Assembly: GCA_024401855.1 (NCBI GenBank) | Contig: JAKSKH010000009.1 | Location: 1-64,000, forward strand | Direction: 5' to 3' | From: Bacteroidales bacterium | Lineage (GTDB): Bacteria > Bacteroidota > Bacteroidia > Bacteroidales > UBA932 | DNA: 64,000 nt | In this document: positions 54,169 to 63,038 of the stretch, piece by piece | Layout: each line of letters opens with the position of its first letter | How positions within the stretch are numbered: the stretch's first letter is position 1 | Position numbers and translations under genes: made by a program | The notes under the pieces: model-generated | Told to the model about the DNA's origin: nothing | The model's database searches: none | The model's input: only the letters and a program-made list of their open reading frames with translations

Positions 54169-56370
54169 CTACCACTCAAACTCCACAGCAACGCCCTCGG
54201 GATTATTCTCATGGGTGATTCTGTAAGTGTGCGTGAACTCATCCCATTCGGATTCGTCGAATACTTCCTTGCCTGCAATTTTCACGCTCAAAGGCTGCTC
54301 TGGAAGAAGTATGCGTGCAACATTGGTGGTCCTGACGGGGCTCCTGCATACGAAACTGTATGAGTTGTCCGTTACCTTCTCGTCATATTCGCGTGCCGCT
54401 GCCGCAAGCACCTGGGGAGTTGAAGGGTTCCCGACCCTGTTGACGTCTATCAGCAGGCTTTGCTGCCCGGGGAAGAGTTCCTTGGCCGATAATACAGGAA
54501 GCGTGCTGTCATAAATGTCAATGAGCCGGCCTTCTATCCTGAGAGGGGCTCCGCTTACGCTTTCATCTATAACACCGGCTATGTCAAACATGCCGCGCTC
54601 AAGATAAAAGCTGTTCTTGAACTCGACGGTTCCGGGATAGAGTTCCACGATTTTATTGACATATTCCTCCGCACCCCCTTTGGTCAGGACATATTCTTTG
54701 GGGTCATGTCTGAGAACACAGACGGTACCCTTGCCGTATGTGTATGTTCCTTCAGCAGCGCCTGCTGGTATGTCCATAAGTTTGAACAGATGGTCTGAGG
54801 GCGCAGCGAAATTGTTGCCTTTCCGGTTCCACCACTCATAAACGGTCTGGAACGGGTCGTCATCACGCCCCGTGTAAACGAGGATACCGCCGTTTTTCAC
54901 CCAGTTTGCAATGTACTTGTGCGACTTTGCCTCCATAGGTTTCATGTTGGAATATGACATGATGAGGATTCTGGTCCCTGCAAGGCTCTCCTTAAATCCG
55001 AGGTTCTCGATGTGTGCGGTCCTGACAGGGATGCCTGCTTTGATGAGAGGAAGGGCCTGACCGTAGAAGTTGGAGAAATGAGGATCTTCGTAACCTTGGT
55101 GCCGGGGGAAGCCCTGGAACATCAGGGAGTTTGCCATAAGTACAGTTATTCCCTGTGTTCCACTGACCTTGTTTTGAGAAAGCGGCATCTTGTTGAGGGC
55201 ATTGATCATAAGCTGGATCTGGGTGGAATAGTGGCGGGGAATGGTCGTCCGCTCGTCGCTTTCCATACTTACCCGGTAAAGACCTTCATATATGCGCTCC
55301 GGCCAAGGCATCACTTCATAGTTGGCAATGTCAGGATATAGGAGCTTTGCCGTGAAGGTGCACTGATAGTTGAGCTTATAGTCAATCCAGTCCTTGTCGC
55401 CGTCCTCGATGGGGTCTGTAAGATAGTACATCTTGCGGCCCGTGGGCGCAGTCATACTCTCCATACATCCGTATTCGAGATACGCGGTTTCAAAGGTGCG
55501 CTCCTTCACCACGCCGTCGTAGTAGTTGCGCTGGCGCGAAGTGCCCGTCCAGACCTGCGCGATATAACCGTCGATGCAAGGAAGCGAAGCGAGACTTGCC
55601 TCCGGAGAGACAATCTGCCACTGCGAGTAGTTCAGAAGCGAGTGTGTCGCAACATAGCATTTGACATCCAGACCCTTGCTCCTGCCATAGTCCTTTGCAT
55701 ATGTACAGACTTCGTCAAGGGCATGGTAGTACATACGATATTTCAGTTTGTTGGCGAGATATGTGTTCTCAGGAGTCTCATGCTGAGGTCTCCAGTCGAA
55801 GCCATAGAATTTCTTCCACTCTGCCTTGAATGCGTTGCTGTAACCGCTCTTCGCCCAGAATTCGGGCTCCTCGAAGAACAGTTCCGTAATGCCGTTGTCT
55901 ATGACTCTTCTGACGTGCTCTTCCTTTATATATCTGAGATAATTGTCCGAGGGGACAATGTAAGGTACGAGGGGGCCGTGCCAGATGGTGTCGCCCTGCG
56001 CATCTACCTGGCCCTCATCCAAGTGCCGTTCACCGTCCCACTGCCCTGTGAAGTAGTCCTGGTAGGCTCCCCAGGCGATACCGGTCATATACTGGGCAAC
56101 ATAGCCATGATCCCGCCAGGACTTCACCTTATCCTCGAAGGTGTTGACCGCATCGGCGCCGTTCGAGGGATTCCCTGTGACGCTGTAAATCATCACTCCA
56201 TCCGCCCGGTTGTCCATTGTAGGCCTCCAGCCTTGTGCTGTCTGGAATGTCGTCTTGACTGCAAGACCATTATGTGGCGTTGCCGCCTGCTTCGGTCGGC
56301 AGCCTGCAATACCGGAAGCCAGAGCAATCAGCGCACCGGCCTTCAGAATGAATATTGGTTCGAATTTCAT
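54169..56370 (-). CDS. Lipoprotein resembling a beta-galactosidase-type glycoside hydrolase, unassigned
   Basis: A 733-residue lipoprotein (start at 56370, MKFEPIFILKAGALIALASGIAGC; ATG 56376 adds two residues). I cannot place it firmly. The middle looks like a TIM barrel with an acidic segment ELFFEEPEFW (about residue 170) that could hold a catalytic Glu. Around residue 500 a flavodoxin-like stretch (RILIMSYSNMKP, NWVKNGGILVYTG) recalls the trimerisation domain of GH42-type beta-galactosidases, and a beta-rich tail follows. It is divergent from the GH92 gene, so a role in the same glycan pathway is likely (inference). Confidence 0.6.
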   Translation of the reverse strand: MKFEPIFILKAGALIALASGIAGCRPKQAATPHNGLAVKTTFQTAQGWRPTMDNRADGVMIYSVTGNPSNGADAVNTFEDKVKSWRDHGYVAQYMTGIAWGAYQDYFTGQWDGERHLDEGQVDAQGDTIWHGPLVPYIVPSDNYLRYIKEEHVRRVIDNGITELFFEEPEFWAKSGYSNAFKAEWKKFYGFDWRPQHETPENTYLANKLKYRMYYHALDEVCTYAKDYGRSKGLDVKCYVATHSLLNYSQWQIVSPEASLASLPCIDGYIAQVWTGTSRQRNYYDGVVKERTFETAYLEYGCMESMTAPTGRKMYYLTDPIEDGDKDWIDYKLNYQCTFTAKLLYPDIANYEVMPWPERIYEGLYRVSMESDERTTIPRHYSTQIQLMINALNKMPLSQNKVSGTQGITVLMANSLMFQGFPRHQGYEDPHFSNFYGQALPLIKAGIPVRTAHIENLGFKESLAGTRILIMSYSNMKPMEAKSHKYIANWVKNGGILVYTGRDDDPFQTVYEWWNRKGNNFAAPSDHLFKLMDIPAGAAEGTYTYGKGTVCVLRHDPKEYVLTKGGAEEYVNKIVELYPGTVEFKNSFYLERGMFDIAGVIDESVSGAPLRIEGRLIDIYDSTLPVLSAKELFPGQQSLLIDVNRVGNPSTPQVLAAAAREYDEKVTDNSYSFVCRSPVRTTNVARILLPEQPLSVKIAGKEVFDESEWDEFTHTYRITHENNPEGVAVEFEW

Positions 56371-56384
56371 AAACATAGCCAACG

Positions 56385-56392
56385 CGAATATA
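56385..56392 (-). promoter_or_regulatory. Weak -7-like element TAtaTTCG
   Basis: On the minus strand TATATTCG differs by one base from TAnnTTTG and lies 14 bases before the lipoprotein ATG at 56370. It shares the 142-base divergent control region with the GH92 promoter. Confidence 0.35.
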
Positions 56393-56500
56393 GTGTAAAT
56401 CAATATCGTCTCAAAATCTGATTTCTCCCGGATCGCAATGGCATTGATGTTTGGACGGCATACTTCTGAGCTATTGGTTCCAAGAATCATTTTGAATAGT

Positions 56501-56508
56501 TATTTTTG
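56501..56508 (+). promoter_or_regulatory. Candidate -7 promoter element TAttTTTG for the GH92 gene
   Basis: TATTTTTG matches TAnnTTTG exactly and stands four bases before the ATG at 56513, so the transcript would start at or next to the initiation codon. Confidence 0.6.
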
Positions 56509-56512
56509 CAGT

Positions 56513-59362
56513 ATGAGAATTTCAACCATCACTTCGTTCGCCGCACTGCTTCTTTCAGTAGCAGCTATGGCCGCGCCCTCCTCTCTCATATGGACCATCG
56601 GAACCGAGGACGGCAGTTCAGCCGAATTCGCTCTGGACGCATCCAGACTCAATGATTTCAAAAAGAACGACTTTTTCTTCGAGGATCACTTCTTCGTGGT
56701 CGGCCACTCCGACGCCAAGGTGGATTTCCCCTTCCTTCAGGCCGGCATCACCGATGCCTTCGTCGGGGGCTGCGGCAACTCCAGCACCGTCTCTCCCCAA
56801 ACCAATATCCTCTTCGGTGTCAGCAGGCTCGCCAAGAGCGCTTCCGCCATTCTGAAAATCGCACTTGTCCGCGCCAATCCTGACGAGGACGTGCACCTCA
56901 AGGTTACCGTCAACGGCCGCCCTTCATACTACGACATCAAGGCCGGCAGCGGCCGCCGCGTGCTCGAGATGCCTCTCGCAGCGGCCGACCTCATCCGTGG
57001 CGACAACCATATCTGCATCGCCCCTCTCTCCGGCTCCTGGGTCGAATATGACAGCGTCAGCCTTGAGGGCAGCGGTATCACTCTTGCATCGAAGAAGGCC
57101 ACGGAGCGCCTCACAAAGGTTCGTTCCGCGGAATACGACCTCAACGGCGGCCCCAAGCGCACATATGAGACACCGGCCGACTATGTGGACACCCGCATCG
57201 GCTCCGGCCACTCGCGCTGGATGCTCGCACCAGGGCCCTGGATGCCGTTCAGCATGGTCAAGCTCAGCCCCAACAACCAGAACGGCGGTTGGAACGGCGG
57301 TTATCAGCCGACTATCGAAAATATAGCCTGCATGAGCCATATCCACGAATGGACGATGTCGGGCCTGGGCATGCTGCCCGTCAACGGCCCGCTCATCATC
57401 AAGGAAGGCGATGAGAATGATCCCGACAGCGGATACCGCTCCCGCATCGACAAGAGCACGGAGACCGCTCCCCTGGGGTATTACAGCGTGTTCCTGACCG
57501 ACTACGGCATCAGGCTCGAGGCTACTGCCTCCACCCATAGCTCAATGATGCGCTACACCTATCCCCAGGACAAGGACGGCCGCATCATGGTGGACTTCAA
57601 GATACCCGCGGAATACGGCTACGACCTTACCCGCCCCCAGGTAACCCAGGTCAGCGCCAACTGCATCGAGGGCTTCATCTCCCAGGTCTCTCCGACTTCT
57701 TCCGATTTCGTCATCCAGGACTATGTCATCTATTTCTCGATGGAGTTCGATGCCCCGGTCAAGAATGGCGGCCACTGGACCGATGACAATGTGTATGACG
57801 GCGTTGATTTCCTGGCCTATGGCCCCAAAGATGCCGGTTTCTTTGTGGAGTTCGACACCAAGGAACACCCCGTCGTACAGGTGCGCACGGGCATTTCCTT
57901 CGTGAGCATCGAGAATGCGCGTGAGAACCTCGCGGAAGAAATCACGAAGCCTTGCGGCTGGGATTTCTCCGCCGTGGTGCAGGCGCAGAAGGATGCTTGG
58001 AACGACATCCTCGGACGCGTGGAGATTGAGACCGCAGATGTTAAGGAGAAGGTCCGCTTCTACACAAATCTCTACCACTCGATGACTCGCAACACCTTCA
58101 GCGATGTCAACGGCGAATGGCGTGACCCATCTGAGACGGTGCGCAAGGTCGATGACCCAGTCAACGACCGCGCCCTCGGCTGCGACGCGTTCTGGAACTC
58201 AATGTGGAACCTCAATCAGGTCTGGAACCTCGTGACACCCGAATGGGCTTCACGCTGGGTCCGTTCCCAGATAGATCTCTACAAGTATTGCGGATTCCTC
58301 TCCAAGGGGCCTGCCGGCATGGAGTATATCCCCGTGATGGAGGCTCAGCACGAGATTCCTCTGATGGTCGCCGCCTGGCAGATGGGCATCCGCGACTTCG
58401 ACGCGGAGCTCGCCCTGAAGGCCATGATCCATCAGGTCAACTCTCCTTTGACGCCGGTCTGCGGCGGCTGGGAGGGTAACGAAGACGTCGGAGTATACCT
58501 GAAATATCATTATGTGCCTTGTTCCGTAGGCCGTTGCTCCAACACCTTCGAGTACTCCTACGACGACTGGACCGTGGGACAGTTCGCCAAGGCTCTCGGC
58601 CACGAAGACATTTACAGGGAGTACAACGACCGCGGCGGCTGGTGGCGTAACGGCATCAACCCCGCCAACGGATGCGCCCATCTCCGCGATATCAACGGCA
58701 AGTTCGTCGATGACTTCGATCCTTTCGGCAAGTATAACGAATATACCGAGTCTAACGGCTGGCAAATCGGTTTCTTCGTCCCTCAGGATGTCGAGGGACT
58801 GGCCTCCTTCATAGGCCGCGACAAGTTCATCGAGAAGCTCGACTGGGGTTTCAACCAGAGCTATCCTGTCCGCTTCAACGCTCCCGGCGACAATTTCAGC
58901 GAGTATCCCGTTGTCCAGGGCAATCAGCAGAGCATGCAGCTCGCGTTCCTCTTCAACCGTGTGGGCCGTCCCGACCTCACACAGAAGTGGACCCGTGCCA
59001 TCCTGGACAGATATTACGGCTACGGAGTCTCCAACGCATGGCTGGGCGACGAGGATCAGGGCCAGATGAGCGCCTGGTTCGTCATGGCCGCGATGGGTCT
59101 CTTCCAGATTGACGGCGGCTGCAGTGTCGATCCCGTATATGAAATTGTCAGCCCTCTCTATCCCAGGACTACTATCCATCTCGGCGGCCGTTACGGGCGT
59201 GGTCAGGACTTCGTCATAGAGGCCCACAACACCTCTCCCGACAACATATACGTCCGGAAGGCCGTTCTCAACGGCAGGGAACTGTCCGAGCCGCACATTC
59301 CCGCCTCCGAGCTTCTCAAGGGCGGAAAACTCGAACTCTGGATGGCGCCTGAACAGCGCTAG
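56513..59362 (+). CDS. GH92-family alpha-mannosidase with extra N-terminal domain
   Basis: A 949-residue exported glycosidase (signal MRISTITSFAALLLSVAAMA). GH92 enzymes are calcium-dependent exo-alpha-mannosidases. The family core begins near residue 220 (YVDTRIGSG, PGPWMPFSMVKLSP, ACMSHIHEWTMSGLG) and includes WLGDEDQGQMSAWFVMAAMG near the C-terminus. Before it lies a beta-rich domain of about 190 residues, not part of a minimal GH92, which may bind carbohydrate; it resembles the C-terminal domain of PL4-type lyases. The linkage specificity is unknown. The start at 56513 fits the signal peptide and the promoter. Confidence 0.92.
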   Translation: MRISTITSFAALLLSVAAMAAPSSLIWTIGTEDGSSAEFALDASRLNDFKKNDFFFEDHFFVVGHSDAKVDFPFLQAGITDAFVGGCGNSSTVSPQTNILFGVSRLAKSASAILKIALVRANPDEDVHLKVTVNGRPSYYDIKAGSGRRVLEMPLAAADLIRGDNHICIAPLSGSWVEYDSVSLEGSGITLASKKATERLTKVRSAEYDLNGGPKRTYETPADYVDTRIGSGHSRWMLAPGPWMPFSMVKLSPNNQNGGWNGGYQPTIENIACMSHIHEWTMSGLGMLPVNGPLIIKEGDENDPDSGYRSRIDKSTETAPLGYYSVFLTDYGIRLEATASTHSSMMRYTYPQDKDGRIMVDFKIPAEYGYDLTRPQVTQVSANCIEGFISQVSPTSSDFVIQDYVIYFSMEFDAPVKNGGHWTDDNVYDGVDFLAYGPKDAGFFVEFDTKEHPVVQVRTGISFVSIENARENLAEEITKPCGWDFSAVVQAQKDAWNDILGRVEIETADVKEKVRFYTNLYHSMTRNTFSDVNGEWRDPSETVRKVDDPVNDRALGCDAFWNSMWNLNQVWNLVTPEWASRWVRSQIDLYKYCGFLSKGPAGMEYIPVMEAQHEIPLMVAAWQMGIRDFDAELALKAMIHQVNSPLTPVCGGWEGNEDVGVYLKYHYVPCSVGRCSNTFEYSYDDWTVGQFAKALGHEDIYREYNDRGGWWRNGINPANGCAHLRDINGKFVDDFDPFGKYNEYTESNGWQIGFFVPQDVEGLASFIGRDKFIEKLDWGFNQSYPVRFNAPGDNFSEYPVVQGNQQSMQLAFLFNRVGRPDLTQKWTRAILDRYYGYGVSNAWLGDEDQGQMSAWFVMAAMGLFQIDGGCSVDPVYEIVSPLYPRTTIHLGGRYGRGQDFVIEAHNTSPDNIYVRKAVLNGRELSEPHIPASELLKGGKLELWMAPEQR

Positions 59363-59452
59363 CCCGGCAATTATCCGGCGTCCCTCTGAAAATAATAATC
59401 CTCGCCACAATTGCAGTATAGGAAACACGACACTAAACACTGATACAAGGAT

Positions 59453-61003
59453 ATGAAGAAAGATTTGTTATTGCTTTCAGGTATTTCTGCAGCCAGCCTC
59501 ATCCCCTCCATGGCTCAAACGCCGGAGGGTGAAGCTTTTTGTTTGAAGAATTCACCTAAACCCAATGTAATAGTCATCCTCGCTGACGACCTCGGCTACG
59601 GCGACCTTCAATGCTATGGTGCGCGTAACGTCCTGACGCCCAACGTCGACCGCCTCGCTGAGTCTGGCATAAGGTTCACTAACGCCCACGCCGTGGCATC
59701 AACCAGTACACCCTCGCGTTATTCCCTCCTTACCGGAATGTATTCCTGGAGGCGGAACGACACAGACGTGGCCAGGGGTGATGCCGCTATGATAATACGC
59801 CCGGAACAGTATTCTCTGGCGGACATGTTCAAAAATGCAGGATATGCCACCTGCGCCATTGGCAAATGGCATCTGGGTCTTGGAGACGTTACCGGCAGGC
59901 AGGACTGGAACGCGCCGCTTCCATCCGCCCTTGGCGACATAGGATTTGACTATTCTTACATAATGGCGGCAACGGCTGACAGGGTCCCCTGCGTCTTCAT
60001 GGAGAACGGCAAGGTCGCGAATTATGACCCGTCCGCTCCCATATACGTCAGTTATGAGAAGAATTTCGAAGGAGAACCGACAGGAAGGGACAATCCCGAG
60101 CTTCTGTACAATCTCAGGCACAGTCACGGACACGATATGTCCATAGTCAACGGCATAGGCCGCATAGGCTTTATGAAGGGCGGCGGCAAGGCGCTGTGGA
60201 AGGACGAGAACATTGCAGACTCCATCACCGTACACGCCGTCGATTTCATCATAGCCCATAAGAACAAGCCGTTCTTTATGTATTTTGCGACCAATGACGT
60301 ACACGTGCCCCGTTTCCCACACGAGAGATTCCGCGGGCAGAGCGGGATGGGGCTCAGGGGAGATGCCATCGTGCAGTTCGACTGGTGTGTCGGAGAACTG
60401 ATCCGCACTCTTGAAGAACAGGGAATAGCAGACAACACGTTAGTGATTCTCACCAGCGACAACGGCCCCGTGGAGGATGACGGATATGACGACATGGCGG
60501 AGGAACTCCTCAACGGGCATTGTCCGGCCGGACCCTGGAGAGGAGGCAAATACAGTGCATTCGAGGGAGGGACGGCCGTACCCTTCATCGTAAGCTGGCC
60601 CGGTACCGTAGGAGAGAAGATGGAGTCAGATGCGCTGATATCACATATTGATCTCTTTGCATCCTTCGCCTCTCTGACTGGAGCGGTGATTCCCAAGGGG
60701 AATGCCACAGACAGCCGGAATCATCTGAGCACAATACTTGGACAGGACAGAACAGACAGGGAATATGTCATAGAACAGGCTGCCAACCGGACTCTTTCCG
60801 TCAGGACAAAGGACTGGAAATACATTGAACCCAGCGACGGCAAACCGATGATAGACTGGGGCCCGAAAATCGAGACCGGTTATCTTTCAACACCCCAGTT
60901 GTTCGATATGCGGGAAAATACCGGTGAGCGCAACAACGTCGCTTCAAAACACATCGATGTACTTTTTGAACTCCAGAATATCTTAAGAAAGGAGCGCAAG
61001 TGA
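59453..61003 (+). CDS. Serine-type sulfatase (S1 family)
   Basis: A 516-residue exported sulfatase (signal MKKDLLLLSGISAASLIPSMA). The formylglycine motif is S85-T-P-S-R89 followed by YSLLTG, with Ser as the residue to be oxidised, which requires the radical-SAM maturase anSME (not in this window). The metal-binding Asp pair is D45-D46 in ILADDLGYGD, and TSDNGP supplies later ligands. It removes sulfate esters from a glycan. It follows the GH92 gene by 90 bases with no clear promoter, so co-transcription is likely. Confidence 0.93.
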   Translation: MKKDLLLLSGISAASLIPSMAQTPEGEAFCLKNSPKPNVIVILADDLGYGDLQCYGARNVLTPNVDRLAESGIRFTNAHAVASTSTPSRYSLLTGMYSWRRNDTDVARGDAAMIIRPEQYSLADMFKNAGYATCAIGKWHLGLGDVTGRQDWNAPLPSALGDIGFDYSYIMAATADRVPCVFMENGKVANYDPSAPIYVSYEKNFEGEPTGRDNPELLYNLRHSHGHDMSIVNGIGRIGFMKGGGKALWKDENIADSITVHAVDFIIAHKNKPFFMYFATNDVHVPRFPHERFRGQSGMGLRGDAIVQFDWCVGELIRTLEEQGIADNTLVILTSDNGPVEDDGYDDMAEELLNGHCPAGPWRGGKYSAFEGGTAVPFIVSWPGTVGEKMESDALISHIDLFASFASLTGAVIPKGNATDSRNHLSTILGQDRTDREYVIEQAANRTLSVRTKDWKYIEPSDGKPMIDWGPKIETGYLSTPQLFDMRENTGERNNVASKHIDVLFELQNILRKERK

Positions 61004-61019
61004 GACACGCATGTCAGCG

Positions 61020-62975
61020 TCACTGTTTCAGCCAGACTGTCATCTGCCCGTCTCCTCTGTTATTCCACACACAATACGGAACGGCGGTAAGCTGACCGTC
61101 TGAAAGTGTCACGACACCGCCAAGGAGCCCCGGATCAAAGGAAGGCTTGAAAGGCCGGGTCCTGCTAATCAGAATCTCAGCGGCGTTGGCACCAAGCGCG
61201 GATCCGTCGGGATGAGGTTCGAGTACCTTTCCATTATCGGTTTCTTCAAAGCAATACACTATCGGACCTCGCTCGATGGCTACGTATCCTCTGTCCGCTT
61301 CAACTTTCCCGTTTGCGACAACCTCGCGCACCGGCATCGGAAGTTCTATCTCAATGACATCGCCGTCCTTCCATTTCCGCTCAACGCTCGCATATCCGTC
61401 AACAATATCATAACTGACAGCATTGCCATTCACTGTAACGGATATCTTCTCCGCAGAATCATCGATATAGGTGTACAGGTCCCCGGGGACAGGTCTGCCC
61501 TGTGCCCAGAGGGGAAGGCGCAGGCGCATCGCGAAACTCGTGGGCCTGTCAAGTCCGATAGTGGTGGATACCGTACCATCCCAAGGATAATCCGTTTTCT
61601 GGGTAAGACGGACGTCCCTGTCACCCAAGCGTATGTCCGCGCTGTTGGAGACATACAGGTTCTCGTAAACCACATTCTCCGAAGTCGCATAAACATATCC
61701 GGAGATTGATGACATGAATCGGACATCGTTGGATGGACAGCAGCTGCAACCGAACCACTCGGAACGTCCGGATGCCCCCTGGTTGAAAGGGGAAACCCCA
61801 TCCGAAATCATGGGATTAGGATAGAAGAAATAGGTTCCGTCCAACGATATGCCAGCGATCAGCGCATTGTAAAGGATGCGTTCAAGCACATCTATATACT
61901 TGGATTCTCCATGAAGAAGGAACATGCGCTGGTTCCAGAACACCCCGGCAATCGCAGCACAGGTCTCACAATATGAAGCATTCGGAAGCTCGTAGTCGTC
62001 GCCGTATGATTCTCCAGCATATCTGGCACCAAGTCCGCCGGTGATGTACATCTTCCGCGAGGTCACATTCTGCCATATCGTATCGACGGCGGCAGCATAT
62101 GCAGGGTCATCCAGGAGGATGGCAGCATCCGTCATCGCAGTGTAGAGATAGTTTGCACGTACTGCATGCCCTCTTGCATATTTCTGCTGCAATACGGGCT
62201 CATCATCCTGATAATAGGCATTATAGTTTAAAATGCCAGTTCCCCTGCGGTCCATGAAGAGCTTGGCCAGTTCGGCGTATTTCGGGTTTCCGGTCACGCG
62301 GGCGAGTTTCAGCAGCCCAATCTCTATCTCTTCGTGACCGGGAATTGCGACAGTCTTGCCCGGACCGAAGTTTTCATAAATATGATCGGCGCTCTTTATA
62401 GCGACATTGAGGAAATTGTCCTTGCCAGTCGCAATGTAGTGGGCAACGGCAGCCTCGTACATATGACCCATATTGTAAAATTCATGGCTCTCTACAAGAT
62501 GGTCATACCGTTCCTTTTCATAGCTGCAATTGACCCATGTATAGTCGCGGGCACGAAGCTGATAAGCCGTGTAAAGATAACCGTCGTCACACTGAGCCGC
62601 CGAGATAAGGGAGATGATTTCATCCATGCGCCTGAGCAGGGCTTCGTCGTGATTGACGTTGTATGTGAAAGCCATGCCTTCAAGGACCTTGTAGACGTCG
62701 CTGTCATCAAAGCCCCAGTTACCGCGCCACTTGCCATCCTCTATACCCGCAGCGAATTTGAAGTTGTCAATACGTCCCTCTCTCTCACATTTATTGAGGG
62801 CATGGGGTATCGTAACTTCCGAGTTGGTTTTTACTCTAGGATTCCAGAAGCTGTCCGTAATTTCGACTTTTGTAAAATCAACTGCTTCCAATGCGCCTTC
62901 GGGCTGTGATTGCGAGCATGAAGCAAACAAGATTGCAGAAGCGGACAGGAGCAGGGCTAATTTTAACTCATTCAT
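61020..62975 (-). CDS. GH127-family beta-L-arabinofuranosidase lipoprotein
   Basis: A 651-residue lipoprotein (MNELKLALLLSASAILFASC) of glycoside hydrolase family 127, which releases beta-L-arabinofuranose using a zinc-bound cysteine nucleophile. The ligands known from the Bifidobacterium enzyme (Glu, Cys, Cys-Cys) are all visible: E337 and C339 in YCETCA, and C412-C413 in GCSCCPSN. The start at 62975 gives the lipoprotein signal; the frame to 63014 adds 13 residues. It is convergent with the sulfatase gene, with 16 bases between stops. Confidence 0.9.
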   Translation of the reverse strand: MNELKLALLLSASAILFASCSQSQPEGALEAVDFTKVEITDSFWNPRVKTNSEVTIPHALNKCEREGRIDNFKFAAGIEDGKWRGNWGFDDSDVYKVLEGMAFTYNVNHDEALLRRMDEIISLISAAQCDDGYLYTAYQLRARDYTWVNCSYEKERYDHLVESHEFYNMGHMYEAAVAHYIATGKDNFLNVAIKSADHIYENFGPGKTVAIPGHEEIEIGLLKLARVTGNPKYAELAKLFMDRRGTGILNYNAYYQDDEPVLQQKYARGHAVRANYLYTAMTDAAILLDDPAYAAAVDTIWQNVTSRKMYITGGLGARYAGESYGDDYELPNASYCETCAAIAGVFWNQRMFLLHGESKYIDVLERILYNALIAGISLDGTYFFYPNPMISDGVSPFNQGASGRSEWFGCSCCPSNDVRFMSSISGYVYATSENVVYENLYVSNSADIRLGDRDVRLTQKTDYPWDGTVSTTIGLDRPTSFAMRLRLPLWAQGRPVPGDLYTYIDDSAEKISVTVNGNAVSYDIVDGYASVERKWKDGDVIEIELPMPVREVVANGKVEADRGYVAIERGPIVYCFEETDNGKVLEPHPDGSALGANAAEILISRTRPFKPSFDPGLLGGVVTLSDGQLTAVPYCVWNNRGDGQMTVWLKQ

Positions 62976-63038
62976 ATGGTTTACATTTATCAGAAACAAA
63001 AAAATGTGAGTCAAAGAGGCAAAAAAAGAGGTTGAGAC

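Noticed and set aside
58250..59440. Minus-strand open frame of 396 codons opposite the GH92 gene
   Set aside because: Antisense to conserved GH92 motifs, no domain recognisable and no promoter.
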